Source of the DNA: Thozetella sp. PMI_491
Taxonomy: Eukaryota > Ascomycota > Sordariomycetes > Chaetosphaeriales > Chaetosphaeriaceae
DNA length: 64,000 nt
NCBI GenBank assembly: GCA_021432635.1
Contig: MU270041.1
Location: 591,523 to 655,522, forward strand
Direction: 5' to 3'
The position numbers and the translations under genes are program-made. Numbering within the stretch: position 1 is the stretch's first letter; the number at the start of each line of letters is the position of its first letter. The notes beneath the pieces were generated by a model. That model was not told the origin of the DNA. It worked only from the letters and a program-made list of their open reading frames with translations, and searched no databases. This document shows, piece after piece, positions 58,801 to 64,000 of the stretch.

Positions 58801-59567
58801 CAGCAGCCTCTTGAGAGGTGAAAGGTACGGTGTCACGGCTTGGAAAGGTGCTTTTCTCGCGCGAGGGGTTTCGCAGATCTCACCCGTGCTCTTGGTTCCC
58901 TCTCCAGATGCTCTGCTGCTTGGCCGTGGGCTCGCTTCATTTGCTTGACTGCTAGAACCAGTTTGCTGTTCCAGCTCCACTGCCTCCGCTGTCGTTCCTC
59001 TGAGCTCGATAGGCGGGCATAGGGCCGCGGCCTTGGTCGCGTCGCTCATCCTCGGTTCAATCGGCCATCGGGCGTTGTCGCGTTTCCTAGGTACCCAGTG
59101 TATATCGGGGAAAACACTGCGCTTCCTGGGTAAGGAGGCGGAGGCTGGCTCGGTCCCGGCAACTTCTTGTGCAGCCATGACAGAGGCTAGCCACTTGTTA
59201 GCACCCCCGAGGACAAACGCGTAAGAGCCAGGCTGCGAATAGGCCATACCTTTTCCGCGTTGCACATCTTCTTTTCCATCAACGAGATCCCGGGCTCTCG
59301 TGTCCCATCTTGCCTCCACAACTAAAGGCACGTAGGCAGCGCTTCGGGCGCGCTTGCGCGTCGTCTGCCCGTGGGAATCGAGCTCCGCGATAGCCGCGAT
59401 GTAGCCAGCGCTCTCAACACCGAGGGCTAGACCCCCAACACGCTTCCAGATCAGAGGCTGCCGGGTTCGGGAGGCGGCTCGGACGCGGACGCGGACGCGA
59501 TGCCATGGGCGCGGGCAGGGCGCCTGGGGCGGCAAGAAACTAGACGCGGAAACGGAGTGCCTGACAT
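55858..59567 (-). CDS. Large disordered nuclear-type protein of unknown function
   Basis: Not recognised. A model of three exons, 59567-59541, 59457-59250 and 59186-55858, gives 1187 residues. The second intron is well supported (donor GTATGG, branch site GCTAAC, acceptor GGCTAG); the first (donor GTTTCT, 83 nt) is tentative, so the first nine residues are unsure. The first 100 residues look folded (PLIWKRVGGLALGVE, AAYVPLVVEARWDTRA). The rest is mostly Ser/Pro/Glu-rich, with basic patches that could be nuclear signals (KSTKRRHTL, SPRKKRKPDEG, KQKRRRKRLD), acidic runs at EDEVTVEEDTAELDAEMEAMD, and SPLKR/SPVKR-like CDK-type sites. A short ordered patch, ENRVRWAEILACFQTEEEA, lies near the C-terminus, which is strongly basic. 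A chromatin or cell-cycle role is only a guess. It shares a divergent promoter with mS37. Confidence 0.75.
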
Positions 59568-60271
59568 GTTAGACGCGAGAGTTTCAACTTGGAATCTCGA
59601 GTGAAGCTCACTGGGATGTGGTCCAAGAGCTGCTGCTCTCGCAGCCCTCGTGGGCTTGGGGCAGATCAAGGCCCCGAATTGGACCCTGTGCCATGGAGGG
59701 GGCCGACGAGGAGCGCGTGCCCAATGATTCGTAGAGCTATCCGGGCGAATCGAGTACAGGCAAGTTGCTGTAGTTGTTGTTGTTGTGGATATGGGATTAG
59801 CTTTACCGAATTGCTAACGCTATGGTTTGGGGTAGAAGAGTAAGTCGCGTGGGTGGTGCGGATATATCCTAGTCGCGATTTCGACGTGTTGGGTCGCAGG
59901 AGAGGGACCCCCCCAGAGACCGAGAAGGAAACCCGTTTGTTTACATGTACGGAACATGGCCAATCAGCAGGGATTCTCCACTGCAGCTTTCACTAGGAGT
60001 TTTTTTGAGAAGCTTGGGCGCGCGGAGTGGGGCAACTGGCAGCGGGCCGGCGGGGGCAGGCGACATGCAAGATGCACGTGACCGAAATTTTCTAGGGGAA
60101 GCTTGCTCTAGGACTATCGTGAAATTTGATCGCGTCGTTTCTCGATTCGAGGCTGCTGAAACGAAAGTCGATTGTCCCCGCCCACGACCCAAACTCGCCA
60201 TCCGCAGATGAGCAGCTGAGCAACTACGCGCCCCTCGGAAGACTGCTGGACATTGCGATCCCTTCGGCAAG
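59568..60271. promoter_or_regulatory. Divergent promoter region, 1187-residue protein / mS37
   Basis: About 700 bases between opposite start codons, presumably a shared promoter. A TTG/TTGT microsatellite-like run lies at about 59770-59787. No specific factor site is convincing. Confidence 0.4.
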
Positions 60272-60625
60272 ATGGTGAAGAAGCCAATGCGCCTCCCTCC
60301 TCTGGAGAGGCTCCGTGTCCGCAATCCCAACCGCACCGAAGTCAGCCCATGTGTCACCGTTATGATCTCAGTTCTGAGTATGTCTGCACCGCTTCTCCGT
60401 CACGCCCCCCCGAGTACCTGATGGGAACTTGTCTAATCTCTGTCCCCGTGCATAGCGTGTTGGGCGTCAGCAGGACACAACACTCCGGCCTGCGCGGGCA
60501 TCGAGTCGGCACTGCGATCTTGCATGGACGCACCGGCGCCGCCGGCGAAACCGAAGAACACCATCAATTACCACCTAATGCGCTTCTCCAACAGTTTAAC
60601 TGGCAAGAAACCGGGACGCAAGTGA
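60272..60625 (+). CDS. mrp10: Mitochondrial small-ribosomal-subunit protein mS37 (Mrp10), twin CX9C
   Basis: Component of the mitochondrial 37S ribosomal subunit. Two short exons, 60272-60377 and 60456-60625, joined over a 78 nt intron (donor GTATGT, acceptor CATAG) give 91 residues. It begins MVKKPMRLPPLERLRVRNPN, the conserved basic N-terminus. Cysteines at 27, 37, 48 and 58 form CX9C-X10-CX9C, the CHCH helical hairpin oxidised by the Mia40 system or, for Mrp10, kept for ribosome assembly. The tail PKNTINYHLMRFSNSLTGKK is the family C-terminus. The Cys-37 codon lies just after the intron, so unspliced reading frames do not show the protein. It is divergently arranged with the long unknown gene. 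Confidence 0.92.
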
Positions 60626-61866
60626 GGCGTCGTGCCCACTAGCAGAGCAAGGCACTATGCTTCGGGAAACAGTTGCTCGAGAAAGCATTGACAGGCAGAG
60701 GATAGGCCATGTGGAGCTGTTTGAGCGAGATCTCATTTACCAGAGCCTCCCGGGATACCGAAGTTATGACTTCAGTGTGCGATGAAGTGGCAGATGGCGT
60801 CCAACCGTAGGGCCTGTCTCCTGATCGGGGCATACGGCCAATGCAAAGGGAAGATGGCCCATGTTCTCTATATGTATAATATGGCTACGTTAGACAGCGC
60901 GGCTGGCGATGCATCGGGATGGGCGTTAAAGGATACCAAACAGAGCTCCCATGAGCGACATTCAACCAAGGCGGCTCGATCTAGTGGTGCCCGAATACAC
61001 TACGCATTTGCGATTCGGATGGCATACTCGCGAATGTGTCATGCGGCAGCACCGCATTTTTCTCACAATCAGGCAGCGAAAGACGGGTACTCTGATAGAC
61101 CGTGACTGAATCTACTCTTCAATTGCAGTCAGAAAGGGCCAGGGGTCTACTCCCACTCGGCCGACCCTTGTTGACGAGAGAACTAATCTTCCCCCCATTC
61201 GCAAGACATCTTTCCTCCACACTCTATACCTCAATCGACGCCGTACCAAACAAAGCTGAACCATAAATTATGCCAAACTGTTCCCCCCTCTGCGTGGTGT
61301 ACGATGTGAAATGCAATATGCACTATGCATTATGATCCGGGCAAGAGACGTAGTGGCCTATCTAGATAGCCCCAAACCATAAGCAGTCGACAAGACTCGC
61401 AGGACATAGTGCGGAGGTGAAAGATTTGCTGCTCGAGCTCGCCCTCGAGCCCCCCCATCTCGAGAAAGCTGTCCAACTTGACCCGGCAATGGGGTGCCTT
61501 GGCCCGAAAGGGGAGACCTTGGAAGGGTGTCCAAGGAGTTGGGCCAGCCGGCGGGCTATGCCAAAGGAACGTTGATAAGTTGGATATATGCGAGGTATCG
61601 ATTTAATTTGGTCGGTAGCACCTTGCTAGGAAGATGCCGATGGGCGGATTTCGTGGCACGGAGTCTCATTGAACCGTACGCCTATCGCCGAGTTGGAACG
61701 CAGTCATGAATGCCAGGTTAACTGAGAACGGATACCTGAAAGAAAACAAAGCGCGCCGGCACCATGTTGCGGTGCCATCATCGATGCGGTGAATCCGATG
61801 CCTGGGTATCTTCGATAGTTGCCTCCGTCATAAAGAACCCCTCCCCCTCTTTCTAGGTGGCCGAGT
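60626..61866. other. Intergenic region downstream of mS37 and of cdc24
   Basis: About 1.2 kb between two convergent gene ends. A 42-codon open frame at 60657-60785 has fairly protein-like composition but no recognised family. No other gene or RNA recognised. Confidence 0.4.
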
Positions 61867-63945
61867 CTAGCCCAGCTCACCCCTGCAGAACAGCTCGATC
61901 TCCCCGACGCCGCCTGGGCTCATATACGAGCTCTGTACGCTCTCTCTCCACTCGCTGATCGCAATCTGGATGTCGTCATCTCCCTCAATGGCGACGTAGT
62001 CGCCGTCCTCATCGCGGTACTGGAGCTTCAGATCGCCCTTGCTGATGCTGTTCTTGTACGCTCTCGCCAGCTTAGCGTCGATGCGATCAACGAGGCTCTG
62101 GTAGGTGATGTTGAAGGCGACCACTAGTGTTATGTAGATGCCCCTATCACACTGCACCTTGACCTTGAGCTGCGTCGGCAGCGGCATGGCATCAGTGGGG
62201 TTCGGAGACGCCAGCGGGTTCTGGCCTGGCAGTGGTGCCGTGGCCATGGAGGGCGCGATGAACGCGTTGGGGTCAATTGGAGCCAAAGGCGCCATACCGG
62301 GGGGTGGCGGTCCCGGGGGAGGAGGCATGCCCCCGTTAGGCGTGCCTTGGCGATAGATGGGCTGGGAGGGAAACTGGTTCATGGTCCCGCCGTACTTGGC
62401 CTCCTTTGCTCGTTGCGCCCCCGGAGACTGAGTGCTCGTCCGGATGGGGAGATCGTTTGCGGGGCTTCCTGTGTTGCTCCTCGGGATGGTGGAGTCGTGT
62501 CTCTCGTGAGTAGCGTGGATATGTGCGGGGATCCCGGGGACGGCCGGGACGGATTGACCATTCGCACGCCGTGCGTTAGCCTGGCCATTGATGTCCGGCG
62601 TGCTGTAGCTCCTGCTACGCTGCTGCTGCATCTGCGCGGCCGGATCTCGAGGCATGACGGGCATTGAGGGCCCGCGGGGGTTTCGTCCGTTTGCTCCCAC
62701 CATGCCGTACGCGTTGGCAGGAGACGGGCCGTCCCGCGACGGAGCCCGCGGCATCGCTGGCGCCGTGTAGCGGTTGTTGTCATCACCTGAACCCCAGCCG
62801 CCAGGCTGCGGAGTACCCGACTTGGGGAAGGGGTAGCCGGCACTTGGGGGGAAGAAGCCGCTTGTTGTGCTGGTACGGCTAGACGCAGGCGACTCCGCAA
62901 CTGGAGAGAAGTACGAGTCACCGCCGCGGGGTCCGGGGGATTGCTGGGGGTATCCTTGGGTTTGAAGACTCAAGGGCGCCGGCGGCTGCGGCATGGGGAA
63001 GCGAGGGGGCGGCTGGCGTGCGATGCCCGCCAGGGACTGGATGCTTTCGCCCGTAGCCGATCGCTGTCGCAGACTCGTGGTCGAGGCGTTGCGCTGCATC
63101 GTACCCGGGAGCGCCACCTGGTACTGTGAAACTCCTGTCGGTGTGATGCTATATGGCTCGTCGTCGTCGTCATCGTCGTCGTCATGTTGAGCATACGGAT
63201 TCTCAAGGCCACCCGTCTGGGCGGACATCCAGGTGAAGTTTGGCGGTGGTTGGTCAGGGCTCTGAGACGCCTGAGGCGCATTCTCTTTCTGCTGCTGAAG
63301 CAAGCCTCCCGCCCATTTCTTCATCATCTCCTCGTTCTGGAACTTAATCATGAAGTTCTCTACACCAGGGTCGCCTTTCCACCAGATCTGGACTGTGTAG
63401 GAGCCTGTGACGATCAGTTATGTGCATATCTAGCGGCACTGAGTTCTGCTTTTTACCTGTCTTTGATATCGCGACCACATCGGTGACGTTGGTCATGAAA
63501 ATGCGTCCCTTAAGCTGAAGCGGTCCGCCCTTGTTTCCCTTCGGCTTGGGGCCTGTCGACTTGGTCTTGTCTTTCTTATCTTTGCTCTTGTTGGCATTCA
63601 CTTCCTTGCAGCACAAGAGAATGCATTCGAAGAGGTAGATTTCGTACTGCAGAAGCTGGTTAGCATCTATCGGGGGTAGGGGGAACCGCGGGGGATGCCT
63701 ACATCCTTCTCCTGCTCGCTTCTTCCCGTGACGACAGCGTGGACACCGTGGAGAAGGAGCTTTCCGAACTGGTCGACCCGGTGGTTCTTCCAATCGGTCA
63801 CGCGCTGGGTCAAGTCATCTAGCGCCTCGTCGAGAAGGTCTCGGTCTACTGCCTCGTTGGCTTTCTGCAAGACCCTTTCAGCAGCAAGAATGCCCATGGA
63901 GAGATCCGCCTTAGCCGCCTCATCCTCACTCTTCTTCATCAGGTC
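61867..63945 (-). CDS. cdc24: Cdc24-type Rho/Cdc42 guanine-nucleotide exchange factor, C-terminal part
   Basis: Activates Cdc42 at sites of polar growth. Only the 3' half is in the window; the gene continues past the right edge. Visible exons are 63945-63703, 63646-63457 and 63404-61867 (introns 56 and 52 nt), about 656 residues. The first holds the end of the DH domain (LDDLTQRVTDWKNHRVDQFG) and the DH-PH linker. The PH domain follows: YEIYLFECILLCCKEV, then IFMTNVTDVVAIS and YTVQIWWKGDPGVENF with the closing helix MMKKWAGGLL. Next comes about 350 residues rich in Pro/Ser/Gln with eight consecutive Asp residues. The last 80 residues are a PB1 domain with an acidic OPCA motif, YRDEDGDYVAIEGDDDIQ, for binding the Bem1 scaffold. 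An acceptor at 63946 marks the next intron. Product ends in CRGELG. Confidence 0.93.
63157..63182. repeat. GTC/GAC trinucleotide repeat inside cdc24
   Basis: Imperfect GTC triplets (with one ATC-type interruption) encode eight consecutive Asp residues on the minus strand in the disordered linker between PH and PB1 domains. Coding triplet repeats of this type often vary in length between strains. Confidence 0.7.
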
Positions 63946-64000
63946 CTGCGGTACATGTTAACTTCGTCCTGCCTATACCGGTGGGAGGGAGACGCAAACC

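Noticed and set aside
60657-60785. 42-codon frame starting MLRETVARESIDRQRIG
   Set aside because: Fairly protein-like but too short, with no family match or splice partner found; noted but not called.
1-64000. CRISPR arrays, operons, bacterial promoters
   Set aside because: The sequence is fungal nuclear DNA with spliceosomal introns; no direct-repeat arrays were seen.

Overview
The window looks like nuclear chromosomal DNA of a filamentous ascomycete, most likely a Sordariomycete-type mould. Genes carry short (about 45-150 nt) GT-AG introns with CTAAC-like branch sites, coding DNA is GC-rich, and the gene content is fungal: HET-domain proteins, Mep/Amt ammonium permease, secreted L-amino-acid oxidase, HsbA-type wall protein, Rvs161/Hob3 BAR protein, Cdc24 and Ccl1. 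I cannot name the species. No tRNA, rRNA, CRISPR array or intact transposon was recognised. All gene models below were spliced by hand; exon sums were checked to stay in frame.

Layout. 0.9-16.2 kb is accessory in character: a Dal5-like anion permease (-), a 3.5 kb gene-poor and partly AT-richer stretch, a sulfotransferase-fold protein (+), then two HET-domain genes (both -) bracketing a frameshifted remnant and a monocarboxylate-type MFS gene (+). 20-31 kb is rich in nitrogen and solute functions: Mep2-like ammonium permease (+), DHA1-type MFS (+), a seven-exon secreted L-amino-acid oxidase (-) and an omega-class glutathione transferase/glutathionyl-hydroquinone reductase (+). 33-47.9 kb is a housekeeping block: a very large UBE2O-like ubiquitin-conjugating enzyme (+), cyclin H Ccl1 (-), a BAR protein with proline-rich tail (-), Rvs161/Hob3 (-) and peptidyl-tRNA hydrolase Pth1 (+). 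49.8-52.2 kb holds two secreted proteins: an HsbA-like wall protein (+) and a small four-cysteine protein (-). 53.9-64 kb contains a deaminase-fold protein with a very long insertion (+), a 1187-residue disordered nuclear-type protein (-), the mitochondrial ribosomal protein mS37/Mrp10 (+, two short exons), and the C-terminal half of Cdc24 (-), which runs off the right edge.

How the genes relate. There is no operon-like logic. Themes are: nitrogen acquisition (ammonium permease, amino-acid oxidase, perhaps the Dal5-like permease), allorecognition (two HET genes and a decayed fragment), polarity and membrane curvature (two BAR proteins about 4 kb apart, and Cdc24) and translation (Pth1, mS37). 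I did not find a convincing new multi-gene system. The most interesting leads are the HET neighbourhood at 7.4-16.2 kb, the deaminase whose zinc ligands are 260 residues apart, the E2 enzyme with an N-terminal cysteine cluster, a well-supported GC-AG intron in the Rvs161/Hob3 gene, and repeated use of the atypical donor GTTCGT.
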